Assembly: GCA_013348845.1 (NCBI GenBank) | Contig: CP054675.1 | Span: 1,683,501 to 1,747,500, forward strand | Direction: 5' to 3' | From: Candidatus Tepidiaquacella proteinivora | Lineage (GTDB): Bacteria > Bacteroidota > Ignavibacteria > Tepidaquicellales > Tepidaquicellaceae | DNA length: 64,000 nucleotides | Shown: positions 40,001 through 48,114 of the stretch, piece after piece | Position numbering within the stretch: position 1 is the stretch's first letter | How the letters are laid out: each line of letters begins with the position of its first letter | Made by a program: the position numbers and the translations under genes | Notes under the pieces: model-generated | The model's database searches: none | The model's input: only the letters and a program-made list of their open reading frames with translations | What the model was told of the DNA's origin: nothing

Positions 40001-40177
40001 ATCCGAACTTCCCGAGAGCGCATATTTCCCGTCGGGTGAAAAGGCTACGGAATAGACACTACGGGTATGCCCCATCTGTACGACGAGTTCGGGCTTCTGG
40101 GAAAAGGAATTATGTATTCCCAATGACAGATTCAGAATTGTAAAAAATACAAAACAAATAAAAATTTTTCCTTTCAT
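37031..40177 (-). CDS. Exported WD40-repeat caspase-like (C14) protein
   Basis: A 1048-residue protein. Order: signal peptide (1-27, ends NSFSQ); fourteen WD40 repeats of 41-42 residues (35-618) that are almost identical to one another; a conserved post-propeller segment (MVVTPDGYFDGSPNG, about 627-641); an Ig-like beta domain (about 690-785); and a caspase-like domain (about 790-1048) with the catalytic dyad H877 in YYSGHGD and C929 in IIDACYA. Caspase-like peptidases of bacteria cleave after basic residues or act in death and conflict responses; fourteen blades would make two seven-bladed propellers. The signal peptide places it outside the cytoplasm. A truncated paralogue follows. Biological role unknown. 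Confidence 0.88.
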   Translation of the reverse strand: MKGKIFICFVFFTILNLSLGIHNSFSQKPELVVQMGHTRSVYSVAFSPDGKYALSGSSDKTLKLWEVNTGKEIRTFMGHSGNVTSVAFSPDGKYALSGSWDETLKLWDVNTGKVIRTFEGHSSFVYSVAFSPDGKYALSGSLDSTLKLWDVNTGKVIRTFKGHSSSVHSVAFSPDGKYALSGSFDKTLKLWDVNTGKEIRSFMGNSIWVYSVAFSPDGKYALSGSWDKTLKLWDVNTGKEIRSFMGHSSWVYSVAFSPDGKYALSGSGDSTLKLWDVNTGKVIRTFKGHSHYVLSVAFSPDGKYALSGSEDETLKLWDVNTGKEIRSFMGNSIWVYSVAFSPDGKYALSSSYKGLILWDVNTGKVIRTFKGHSGAVRSVAFSPDGKYALSGSYKELKLWDVNTSKVIRTFKGHSDYVTSVAFSPDGKYALSGSRDSTLKLWDVNTGKEIRTFMGNSSWVFSVAFSPDGKYALSGSDDFTLKLWDVNTGKEIRSFKGHSIWVFSVAFSPDGKYALSSSYKGLILWDVNTGKVIRAFKGHSGWVNSVAFSPDGKYALSGSYKELKLWDVNTGKEIRSFEGHSDIVQSVAFSPNGKYALSGSGDGTLKLWEIETGKELASLISMDENGWMVVTPDGYFDGSPNGMKNLHWVKGLEIYPLDAFYENFYIDGLLPKVLKGEKYQTNQTNVDIIIASEFKFPEVEILSPKNFDEFNTKEIELKISIEKGTNPIKGVIVTVNGKVIEEVSKNFKITLPDEITLKIDLVKGKNEIVAKAIDKQGYESRFPKSVIVTCKVEDKPSLYIFAAGINDYDYINDLSYCKSDVDELVSIITEKGKGVYNNTYKYVMYDKEVTRDNLLRKLDEIALKTKPEDVFIFYYSGHGDVDWGTVKQFYLLMSNSSSENKRMTAVSSKDLGEKFRSIKAQKQLLIIDACYAEEFWSDIAASFKGEPDNEIQNKLARSTGIYIFLATGRDQTAKEIKDLKHGIFTYSLLQGLNCKGNVGKRDGLIYLNELVEYTGEKVLELVEKYNTSAQKPRFITLHQFSQLPIGLCK
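38324..40075 (-). repeat. 14 tandem WD40-coding repeats of 123-126 bp
   Basis: Fourteen in-frame units, ten of 126 bp and four of 123 bp, with a nearly invariant core (VAFSPDGKYALSGS and LKLWDVNTGK). Variation falls on few codons: the residues just after GHS/GNS, the residue after the invariant Val, and the two around the Asp before TLKLW. Repeats 8-9 and 12-13 form a matching pair with a distinctive YKG/YKE version, revealing block duplication inside the array. Such DNA repeats recombine easily. Confidence 0.9.
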
Positions 40178-40284
40178 AATTATTCTTTAATTTTAAAATA
40201 TTTTTTTTAAAAAAATTATTATTATAGCCAATCTTATTTCTTTTGATATTTTAATTTTATTATACTTACCTTTATAATTACTTG
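40178..40284. repeat. Duplicated upstream sequence (copy B)
   Basis: About 107 nt directly upstream of the WD40-caspase start codon that closely match 36696-36803 upstream of the truncated paralogue. They presumably carry the promoter of both genes. Similarity ends abruptly after ATAATTACTT. Confidence 0.75.
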
Positions 40285-40353
40285 TTAAAAATATTATATT
40301 ATTCATAAGAAATAAATTTTGCACTTAATGTTGCCACAAACTAAAACATAGTT

Positions 40354-41220
40354 TTAAAAAGCAACATAAAATCCAATTTTAAATCTATCGATTGATAATG
40401 GTTTAGTCGTGTCAAATGGCCAGTTCATTTTTTCTTTTCTTAAGTATTGAAATCCAAATGACAATGCATTTTGAAGAACAAAATTAAAGATTACTGATGC
40501 CTCAGGAGAGCTTTCCGCTATAAGACCTGCCAACCCTAAAATGCCTACGCTTCCACACCCTTCAATAGCTTGGCTTAATAAATCTTTCCAAAATAAATGC
40601 CTTGGATAAATTATCTGGCTTTCATATCCCAAATTTATTCCAAACCGAGTACTTCTTAATTTTCCAAAATCAATAGAAATACCCCCTTCTCTTATTGCAC
40701 CGTATCTGATTTGTTCTCCGAAATCTTTATAAATAATCTTTTCAGAAGAATCTATTTGACTTGGGAAAGAATCAATAGTTAATTTTGCCCAACTTAAAGA
40801 ACTAGCAAGTATTGGACTGTAAAAAATTATTCTAAATTTTCTGCCCCCAAAACCTAACCCTGTTTGAATAGAGTGTTGGCCAAAACTTATTAATGTTGAA
40901 TTTACTTTCCCAACATCATTTTTGCTCGCTGATAGGGTGTTATTATTGTATGTAAAAAAATAGGGTACTTTATAAGCCACATAAAAATTATCTTCTTCAA
41001 AATTTTTTATGTATCCTAAGCGTAACTCTATTGATCCTATATTATTAAATTCTGATTTTAGATCTTTAATTGAATTACTAACTGAATTTCCATAATTGAT
41101 TTCCCAAAAAGCACCACTTTTTACATTATAAAGGTTAGACCACCCCTGAGAGAAAGTGATGTTTGTAAAAATTAAAAATATTACCGTTAAAGTTACAAAG
41201 TAAAATTTTGTAATTTTCAT
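40354..41220 (-). CDS. Exported outer-membrane-type protein, unknown
   Basis: A 288-residue protein with a signal peptide (1-25, ends ITFSQ). The mature part alternates short amphipathic strands with turns and ends in an aromatic residue (KIGFYVAF), the usual C-terminus of outer-membrane beta-barrels. It has no domain that I recognise. Same strand as the flanking TPR and CarboxypepD_reg-like genes, with 70-90 nt gaps. Confidence 0.6.
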   Translation of the reverse strand: MKITKFYFVTLTVIFLIFTNITFSQGWSNLYNVKSGAFWEINYGNSVSNSIKDLKSEFNNIGSIELRLGYIKNFEEDNFYVAYKVPYFFTYNNNTLSASKNDVGKVNSTLISFGQHSIQTGLGFGGRKFRIIFYSPILASSLSWAKLTIDSFPSQIDSSEKIIYKDFGEQIRYGAIREGGISIDFGKLRSTRFGINLGYESQIIYPRHLFWKDLLSQAIEGCGSVGILGLAGLIAESSPEASVIFNFVLQNALSFGFQYLRKEKMNWPFDTTKPLSIDRFKIGFYVAF

Positions 41221-41306
41221 TTTTTATTTTTTAAGTTAACAAAATAGTTAATTAAATTCTTTAATTGTTTTAATTAGAAGAATTATAATTTAAATAAATA
41301 AAAAAG

Positions 41307-41858
41307 TCACTTTAACTTTGATTTCATTTCATTAATAAGGGATCTTAGTTTAAGCTCATAATTGGGATTAAGTTTTATTGCATTTTCGAAATCGCTTATA
41401 GCCTTTTTATAATCTAAAAAAGAATAGTATAACATTCCTCTATTAAAGTATGCAGTTGCAAACCCAGGCTCTATTTCAATAGCTTTCTTGAAATCATCTA
41501 ATGCACCTGCTAAATCTATTATTTCGGGATATAATTTGGGAGACTGTTTTGCAATTCCCCTGCTGTTATATGCATAATAATTATAAGGGTTTAACTCGAT
41601 TGCGATATCAAAATCTGAAATAGCATTTGAATATTTTTGTAATTTAAGATATGCGTATCCTCGACCCTCATAAACTTTATCGAGGTAATTATGGGAAGGG
41701 TATTTGTAAATAAACTCTGTAAATATTTCTATGGCTTTTTCATAATTACCATTATTTAACTGATCTACCCCGGAGGCATATAAATTATAATCGGATATCT
41801 GGGCATTGCAATTAAAATAAATAAAAATGATAAAAATATTTTTTAAAAATAATTTCAT
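41307..41858 (-). CDS. Exported TPR protein
   Basis: A 183-residue protein with a signal peptide (1-19, ends NCNAQ) and about four TPR units (from about residue 24), such as NYEKAIEIFTEFIYKYP and DYKKAISDFENAIKLNPNYE. Probably a periplasmic scaffold. It lies between two outer-membrane-type genes on the same strand. Confidence 0.8.
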   Translation of the reverse strand: MKLFLKNIFIIFIYFNCNAQISDYNLYASGVDQLNNGNYEKAIEIFTEFIYKYPSHNYLDKVYEGRGYAYLKLQKYSNAISDFDIAIELNPYNYYAYNSRGIAKQSPKLYPEIIDLAGALDDFKKAIEIEPGFATAYFNRGMLYYSFLDYKKAISDFENAIKLNPNYELKLRSLINEMKSKLK

Positions 41859-41923
41859 AAATTATACATATAAAATTAATATTATTTTCATATTATGAAT
41901 TAAATTAATTTTACTATGCAAGC

Positions 41924-43048
41924 CTACCATTCTGGAGCTATACATAAGTCTAACCCAAAACTAAAGCATATTTCACGAAAAACAGGAGCATCTTTTGCTT
42001 TTCCATATATATGTGAAACCGAAACATAAAAACCAAAACCATAAGGAAAAGAATTCAAAAATCTTTTATTATAATATTTTTTTGCCCAAGGATGGTATCT
42101 TAATGTCAAATCAGAAAATATTATATCTCCCTTTCTTTCTTCTAAATAAACTTTATCAGTATCACTTAAAGAAAAATTATTAATATAACCAACCTTAAAA
42201 GAACTAGAAAAATTATACCAACTGCTAATCTCTAAAATTATTCGTTTATATTTATCAGTTAATTTAATCTCAAGTTTTGGGGCGCGAATATATCCTGACG
42301 TGTGATAGTACAAGTTATCTACCCTTTTAAAAGGTGCATCTAGATAACCATAAATAAATCCAATTCTAACATAATTGAAAGAAAATGGCTTAAAGTAATA
42401 TATTAACCCTATATTGGGGGTAAATGGTAATTCTGGTAATTTCTCATTATTGTTTATATTGATTTCAGATTTTGAAATTGTATTTGAATTTGAATCCTTT
42501 TCAGCACTCGAAAATTCAGTTCTTGTAATACTAAATGCACTTGCTAGAAGTAGTCCATCCATTTTAAAACTTACTCCCAAATGTGGCGAAAAAATATAAT
42601 TGAGCTCAAACATACTCTTTTCCCAAATTAGTTTGTATTTCTTTTTATCCATACAAGTTAGCACACCGAATGAAAAGCGATTTAAAACTTGCCAGTTTGA
42701 TGGACCATACACATCATCCTCTTTATTGTAGTCATTTATTTCTCCCAATTCTATATCTAAACGATAAGTTCCACTCAAATCGCTTATGTTATAATTTCTC
42801 ATTATATATTTCTTAAATCCATATTTATAAACTTCAATATCATACCATCCTTCATCAATAAAATTTATTTCATAATAGCCATCTTCATCTGAAATTGTAG
42901 ATAGAGAAGTTCCCTTAACTGTAATCGTGGCTCCCTTTATAGGTACATTATTATATTTCATCTCAACATATCCCAATAATGTAGCTGAGTAACAAATTTT
43001 TATAAATAAGAAATTAACTATTAAAATACAAAGGACTTTTTGTACCAT
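41924..43048 (-). CDS. CarboxypepD_reg-like domain plus outer-membrane barrel protein
   Basis: A 374-residue exported protein (signal peptide 1-21). Residues about 23-100 form a carboxypeptidase-regulatory-like beta-sandwich (GYVEMKYNNVPIKGATITVK then ISDEDGYYEINF), the domain that precedes TonB-dependent receptors and other outer-membrane proteins in Bacteroidota. The rest (about 120-374) is rich in alternating aromatic strands and could be a small barrel. There is no plug domain, so it is not a TonB receptor. Partner and substrate unknown. Confidence 0.65.
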   Translation of the reverse strand: MVQKVLCILIVNFLFIKICYSATLLGYVEMKYNNVPIKGATITVKGTSLSTISDEDGYYEINFIDEGWYDIEVYKYGFKKYIMRNYNISDLSGTYRLDIELGEINDYNKEDDVYGPSNWQVLNRFSFGVLTCMDKKKYKLIWEKSMFELNYIFSPHLGVSFKMDGLLLASAFSITRTEFSSAEKDSNSNTISKSEININNNEKLPELPFTPNIGLIYYFKPFSFNYVRIGFIYGYLDAPFKRVDNLYYHTSGYIRAPKLEIKLTDKYKRIILEISSWYNFSSSFKVGYINNFSLSDTDKVYLEERKGDIIFSDLTLRYHPWAKKYYNKRFLNSFPYGFGFYVSVSHIYGKAKDAPVFREICFSFGLDLCIAPEW

Positions 43049-43901
43049 CCTTATTTTTTAAGTATAAAAATATTTTGTTTTTGAATAATTAATCTTGTAA
43101 TACTTTATTGAATTATAAATTGTAAAATTATTTAACATCTTTTTGAAATTGTTTTATTTTTTTATATAATAAACAATATGTAATTATTTAAAATAATAAC
43201 AATATTACTCTTAACCCTAATTTTGTAATAGTTAGTACCAATGATAAATGTATAAAGAAAAATAAAAGCATTAATATATCCATAAAAATACTTTGAAACC
43301 GAAGAATAAGTGATATAAACTTTAAATATATAATTTGACATTGTATTTAAACTATTAATATTTGTTGTATTCCAATATTTATAGCATTATCACGTTTAAT
43401 CTTAAAGCAAAAGAATAGAATTATAAGTTGTGTCTGTAACCTTAATTGATTGATTAATATGGATGGTATTATTTTCCTTGTCACCATAATTTCTTAACAT
43501 TTTTTAATAAAATTCTCCCATTTTTAAGAAGAAAAAAAATCTGTATAAAACATTTTCCCCCTTCATTTCCACAAATTATTAAAAATCAATTTTTTATTTT
43601 TCATATTATTATACACTGTACATTTTTCAAAAGAGACTTTTTAAAAACGTTTAATTTTATAATTATCAGGTTTTTTATACATCGGTCTATTGGTTTTTCC
43701 TCTATTATATATATACTGTACATTTAAGAACGACAGAATAAAATACCCTGATTATTATAGTAAAATTTTTGTGGTAAGGAAATAAGGATTTTCTTGTTCA
43801 GGGCTAAAAAAGTCCGGAGTTTATAATTCTAATTTTTATTTAATATAAAAATGAAATAAAATGGTGTGTATATGTAATAAATTTTGTGTTAAAAGGAAAA
43901 A
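43049..43901. other. Long AT-rich intergenic region with a paired TGTACA motif
   Basis: 853 nt without a credible gene. It contains two copies of ATAYACTGTACATTT at 43611-43625 and 43711-43725, exactly 100 nt apart and differing at one base, each around a TGTACA palindrome. A related AATGTACATTT is at 46585-46595 inside the sigma-like gene. The remainder shows only A/T runs. It lies after the end of the Lon-like operon and upstream of the CarboxypepD_reg-like gene. Confidence 0.5.
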
Positions 43902-46040
43902 CTATTCGTAAAAACTTGCTTTCAGGTAATTTTTATTTATAGAGGGGTAATTGACAAATTTATCGCCGTCCCACCAGCGGATTTTGGATTTTAGATTGTT
44001 TAAATAAATTGTTAAATCAGGTAATTGTTTAAAAGTTGTTTCTTTAAGTTTATTATATTTATTCTTAAATTCGTCATTGCAATTAATGTTAATGATATTC
44101 ATATCTTTGTCAAATTCATACATTACAGACTCCCAATTATTATTTGTGTAGTTCTCAACAGACCAGCAGGCAATAGAGTAATCTGAATTCAGCTGGATAT
44201 TTTGAATGTCGTTTCTTTCTCTGCCTGATAAGTCAAACAAGATAGTTTTCGGAAATAAAATGTAATATTTTTCTGTTCCCCTGGCACCAGTACCGAGCGG
44301 GTCAGTATAAGGACTGCTTCCTGAAATATACTCCGGGTCAAAAACTATTAACGCTGCGCATTCCAGAGAATCCCGGTTATTGCAGGCGCCGCAATAAACT
44401 TCTTTTTTACCATCATTATTAGCATCAAAAATTTTTATAACTCTGGGCATTCCTTCATTCCAATATTCAGCTATTAAGTTTCCATAGAAATCTATTGCTC
44501 CGATAATACCCGGGTAAAACTGAGTATTCATTCCCCAAAATAGTATATCATCTCTGTTATCATTATTGCAATCAAGCAAGGAAATGCCCCCCAGATAATA
44601 ATAATAATTACGAATTGGGTCGTTTGGATAATTTAATTTTCTCAGGGGAAGTAAACATGGAAATGCTTTTATTTGTTCATTAGAGCAGTAGATAGTTCTG
44701 CTTTCAGAAGTGTCGGTTTCTCCCCTGAAAATATAAATCAATTCATTATTTCCATCATTGTTAACGTCTGTTAAAAAGCATCTAATCTGGTTGGTGACAT
44801 TTTCGAAATATTGTATCTTATTAAACAAAGGCAAATCTCTTGAATGCCACAGCTCTATTCCCTTTTCATTAAATATACTGTAATGGTTGTCTATGTAACT
44901 GTGGAATGTGGGATTTCGGTCAAGCCTTGGTACTATGAAATCGAAGGTTATAAATATAATCAAAATAATAAAAATGATACTAAGAACTGAATTAATTATA
45001 GTGCTATATCTTTTATATTCCGCTCTTAATTTTTGTATAAACTTTAAGTCAAATCTTTCTACAATTTCAAGATTAGAAAAAACATCCTGAAAATTTTTAA
45101 CAGGTATTAACTTTAATTTTCTGTCAGGGTATTTTAAACTTAATTTTTCCAATTCATCTTTTGCTGAAAAATAGTTTTCTTCTGGTATAACAAATTTTTC
45201 ATAACCAGAGAAAAACACTGCCCTTAATTTTATTAAAAAATATTTATCATCTATTTTAACAACATCTCCGTTTTCATCAATTTCCCCCGTAAAAACACAG
45301 TCGTTCCAGAATTTATAATATTGTTTTTCAAATTCATTTATCAATATTGAATTATATGCTAAACATAGTGCAGCCAAACCGTGAGAATTGCCGGAGTATA
45401 TGTATTCTCTTTTATCAAAAAAGAATGTGAAGTTATAAAAATTACTTTTATTACTTATTGACTGATATTTATTTTTTGCTAATTCAACAATTGATTGCAG
45501 ATTGTTTATAATTTCAGGTTCTTTTAAGTCGATATAATTGGTAAATTCAATTTTATCGAAAGCATCTTTTCTTTCCCTTCCTGAAGAAATTAAATTTAGC
45601 TTTCGGATAATAGCAATTTCCGGAGTTTTACCCGAATGATCATCAAGGGGCTTCTCAATTAACACTACCGGTATTGCATTATCAAGTAACCTCCTGTCAA
45701 ACTTTTTGAAAACCCCCTTCTTTGCTTCTTCCAGAATATCAATCAATATTTCTTCATTTGGAAAGATATTCAAAGAGTTTAATTTTAAAATCAGTATCTG
45801 AAATTCATTTAATGAATCTAATGATAAACCTTCAAAATCTTTGCTTTCAATCAAATGATTTATATAATAAGAAAGGTCTGAAAAGTATGAATTATATTTT
45901 GAAATATCTTCCTCGTTGAGAAGTATTTTTAAAAAATTGAATATTGTATTTAGTTTAAAGCTGTTTGAAGCGGGTAATTTTAAAAGGTCGAGTAAATGTT
46001 GAAAATGAGTTTCAATTTCAATTAATCTGGTGGGCGCCAT
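43902..46040 (-). CDS. Membrane protein: Lon-protease-like domain, one TM helix, FG-GAP-like region
   Basis: A 712-residue protein without signal peptide. The N-terminal 200 residues are helical. Residues about 210-325 resemble the Lon (S16) proteolytic domain: YSGNSHGLAALCLAYNSIL places a Ser (S219) in the G-x-S-x-G position, then FTGEIDENGDV and YEKFVIPEENY follow as in Lon. The catalytic Lys is uncertain (K266 or K271). One membrane helix (about 348-370) leads to an outer part with calcium-loop FG-GAP/VCBS-type motifs (DVNNDGNNE, DCNNDNRDD, DANNDGKKE). I infer a cytosolic protease-like head coupled to a periplasmic sensor. It is the last gene of a three-gene operon. Confidence 0.65.
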   Translation of the reverse strand: MAPTRLIEIETHFQHLLDLLKLPASNSFKLNTIFNFLKILLNEEDISKYNSYFSDLSYYINHLIESKDFEGLSLDSLNEFQILILKLNSLNIFPNEEILIDILEEAKKGVFKKFDRRLLDNAIPVVLIEKPLDDHSGKTPEIAIIRKLNLISSGRERKDAFDKIEFTNYIDLKEPEIINNLQSIVELAKNKYQSISNKSNFYNFTFFFDKREYIYSGNSHGLAALCLAYNSILINEFEKQYYKFWNDCVFTGEIDENGDVVKIDDKYFLIKLRAVFFSGYEKFVIPEENYFSAKDELEKLSLKYPDRKLKLIPVKNFQDVFSNLEIVERFDLKFIQKLRAEYKRYSTIINSVLSIIFIILIIFITFDFIVPRLDRNPTFHSYIDNHYSIFNEKGIELWHSRDLPLFNKIQYFENVTNQIRCFLTDVNNDGNNELIYIFRGETDTSESRTIYCSNEQIKAFPCLLPLRKLNYPNDPIRNYYYYLGGISLLDCNNDNRDDILFWGMNTQFYPGIIGAIDFYGNLIAEYWNEGMPRVIKIFDANNDGKKEVYCGACNNRDSLECAALIVFDPEYISGSSPYTDPLGTGARGTEKYYILFPKTILFDLSGRERNDIQNIQLNSDYSIACWSVENYTNNNWESVMYEFDKDMNIININCNDEFKNKYNKLKETTFKQLPDLTIYLNNLKSKIRWWDGDKFVNYPSINKNYLKASFYE

Positions 46041-46046
46041 TAAATT

Positions 46047-46562
46047 TTAATTTTCTGATCCTAAATTTATATGTATATTAGTATTCAAATCAATATTGAA
46101 ATCATTAACTAAAGCAGTTCCCCTGCTATCAGGAATTATCTCCCTTTGATAGCCGCCGAGATATATTCTAACCTTTGAAAAATCAACAGGAGATTCAGTT
46201 ATTAAATGAATCTTAAATTCATTGGTAGCTTCATTTTTCTGAATCCTTACTATTATAACATTATCAGCAGAAATAAATGACGCAAAATATTTAAACACAT
46301 TTTCTTTTTCTTTTACATTTGCAGCAGCAAGTTTTGGATACCTTAATGAAGATTCAACAGGTTTCATGGGATATAAAGCGATTATCCCCTCGGGTTTACT
46401 TTGCGATTTGAATTCTTTGTGAAATTTTTTTACCCAGTCAATTCTTTCTTTAAATTCCGGATCAACAGTAACCCTTTTTTCAATTTCCTCTTTTAATTCT
46501 TTATCAACTAATAAAGAATTAATAATATATAGATGTAATATTTCATCTGTTATAATTTTCAT
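46047..46562 (-). CDS. Anti-sigma-factor-like small protein
   Basis: A 171-residue protein. The N-terminus (ILHLYIINSLLVDKELKEEI, then a VDPEFKERIDWVKKFHKEF helix) follows the pattern of anti-sigma N-terminal domains (short helix, E-rich helix, third helix) but without zinc-binding His/Cys. The C-terminal part (about 95-171) is beta-rich. No membrane segment. The start overlaps the upstream sigma-like stop by 4 nt and the Lon-like gene starts 6 nt after its stop, so the three are translationally coupled. The assignment is tentative and relies on context and helix pattern. Confidence 0.45.
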   Translation of the reverse strand: MKIITDEILHLYIINSLLVDKELKEEIEKRVTVDPEFKERIDWVKKFHKEFKSQSKPEGIIALYPMKPVESSLRYPKLAAANVKEKENVFKYFASFISADNVIIVRIQKNEATNEFKIHLITESPVDFSKVRIYLGGYQREIIPDSRGTALVNDFNIDLNTNIHINLGSEN

Positions 46563-47269
46563 ATTTCTTTCTCTATATCTATATAATGTACATTTTTTAA
46601 ATCCGAAAGGTAGCTTTCATATCTTTTCTTGTAAAACTCTGATATTACGAAATATAATTTTACCTCACTAAGAACTTTAGCATATTTATTCTGTGAATTA
46701 ATTATTTCGAAAACAGAATTAACTGTTGATGAAACAGAGAATTTTTTAGTGTTTCTGGCAAAAAGATGTTCCAATAGTTCCTCTTCCGGAAATTCTAAGA
46801 AATTTTCCTTTAACCCCTTGATATTGCAGGTATGAATGAAGCAATGAGATTTATAAAGAAACTTTTTGAAATTTTTATTCCTTGATATGTGTAAGAAGAC
46901 TGCCCTTTTTATCTTAAAATATAACTCCCCATATTCTTCTCTTAACTCAACAATTTTCTGATTGGTTCTTGATATTACAAGCGCATATATTTTTGAAGTT
47001 ATAACTTCACTCTTGATAGTTTTTTCCCGAATCAGGTCAGAAAAATTATTATCTATAACTAAATATCTGTTATTTTCAACAATAAAAATATCTGCAATTA
47101 CATCGTACGCTAAATCACTAATTGATAACCCGGATTTTTCAGAAATAAAACCTGAATATTTTGAAATTTTTAAAGTAGTAACAGCAATTTTATGGCAGAA
47201 ATTTATAAGGTCATTAATTCTTTTTGATTTTGCACCCTCTGTTATTACCGACTCAATTATTTCTTTCAT
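46559..47269 (-). CDS. Divergent sigma-factor-like protein
   Basis: A 236-residue, mainly helical, Lys-rich soluble protein. The segment GLSISDLAYDVIADIFI (about 46-62) resembles sigma-70 region 2.1/2.2 (x-DLAQDVFxxxF). A later basic region and a C-terminal helical pair (about 195-230) could be region 4, but there is no clear helix-turn-helix. I would call it sigma-like only because of this and the following anti-sigma-like gene. It is first in the operon, with 279 nt of upstream sequence for regulation. Confidence 0.4.
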   Translation of the reverse strand: MKEIIESVITEGAKSKRINDLINFCHKIAVTTLKISKYSGFISEKSGLSISDLAYDVIADIFIVENNRYLVIDNNFSDLIREKTIKSEVITSKIYALVISRTNQKIVELREEYGELYFKIKRAVFLHISRNKNFKKFLYKSHCFIHTCNIKGLKENFLEFPEEELLEHLFARNTKKFSVSSTVNSVFEIINSQNKYAKVLSEVKLYFVISEFYKKRYESYLSDLKNVHYIDIEKEI

Positions 47270-47548
47270 ATAATTTGTTACTACTTTACCAGAAAGAATT
47301 ATTGATTTATTCTTCTATAAAAAACTCATTTTAGAAAAAATTTTAAAAAAATGCAATATATTAATGTATTCAGACAACCCCCTTAAAAGTCGGATGTGTC
47401 TGATGTTAACCCTGTATGTTTTCTAAGCGGAATGAAAAATTAAAAATATGAAACATTTTTTAAATAAGTAGTTTTTGTTGAATATTCATAGATTATTGAT
47501 AGAAATAAAGAGGTGGGATAGAAATTTTAAAAAAGATAATGGCATTAT

Positions 47549-48049
47549 TTAGTGTATCCTTGTCTTCTTCAGGTCATTGAGGGAGGGAAAATTCAAATAT
47601 ATGTAAAGCAGAGATATTATAAATCCAACAGTAGAGAATAATTTTTCATCTAACAGGAATGAATTTGTTACTATGCAGAATAAGCCCCCAAAATCACATA
47701 AAGCCATTGGAAGTATAATTGCGTTGAAATATGAAGACATAAAGTTCTTCTCAGAAACTTTTTTCAGCAAGAAACTTTTTAAAGGATACGAAGAAACACA
47801 AGCTGATATACAAACAATTAGAGATATAATTTTTAAAGGAAGTAATGCAGATACATCTGACTCATTTTCTCCCTGGATAACAGGTGTAAACAAACCAATG
47901 AAGAAAATAATAACAATCCCGAGAGATATTGCAATGGATAAAAGTCTTATTCGTCTTAAAACGAAATTAAACTCAATTTGCAATTTTGTTGAAAGGGGTT
48001 TGTAATCATTGTTTAAAATTGGTTTAGAATTTTCCTTTTGATTGTTCAT
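47549..48049 (-). CDS. Small integral membrane protein, unknown
   Basis: A 166-residue protein with four hydrophobic segments (about 36-56, 70-90, 107-127, 136-155) and a polar N-terminus. I do not recognise a family. It is divergently transcribed from ruvB, with a 65-nt gap. An open frame on the other strand over the same bases is a shadow; the hydrophobic pattern favours this strand. Confidence 0.55.
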   Translation of the reverse strand: MNNQKENSKPILNNDYKPLSTKLQIEFNFVLRRIRLLSIAISLGIVIIFFIGLFTPVIQGENESDVSALLPLKIISLIVCISACVSSYPLKSFLLKKVSEKNFMSSYFNAIILPMALCDFGGLFCIVTNSFLLDEKLFSTVGFIISLLYIYLNFPSLNDLKKTRIH

Positions 48050-48114
48050 ATTTTATTGACGTTGCGGGTTTTCTTAATTGTATATACTTAAATTTAGTAT
48101 TATTTTTAATTAAA

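Noticed and set aside
38137-40055. Several long open frames on the + strand across the WD40 gene
   Set aside because: They are periodic antisense shadows of the repeated coding units; the translations repeat the same meaningless segment and have no family match.
38324-40075. CRISPR array
   Set aside because: The regular 123-126-bp repeats are in-frame WD40 codons without unique spacers; no cas genes are present.
41924-43048. TonB-dependent receptor
   Set aside because: Only the CarboxypepD_reg-like domain is present; the plug domain is absent and the protein is too short.
47673-48005. Forward frame of 110 codons before ruvB
   Set aside because: It lies opposite a gene with four convincing membrane segments and shows no domain.
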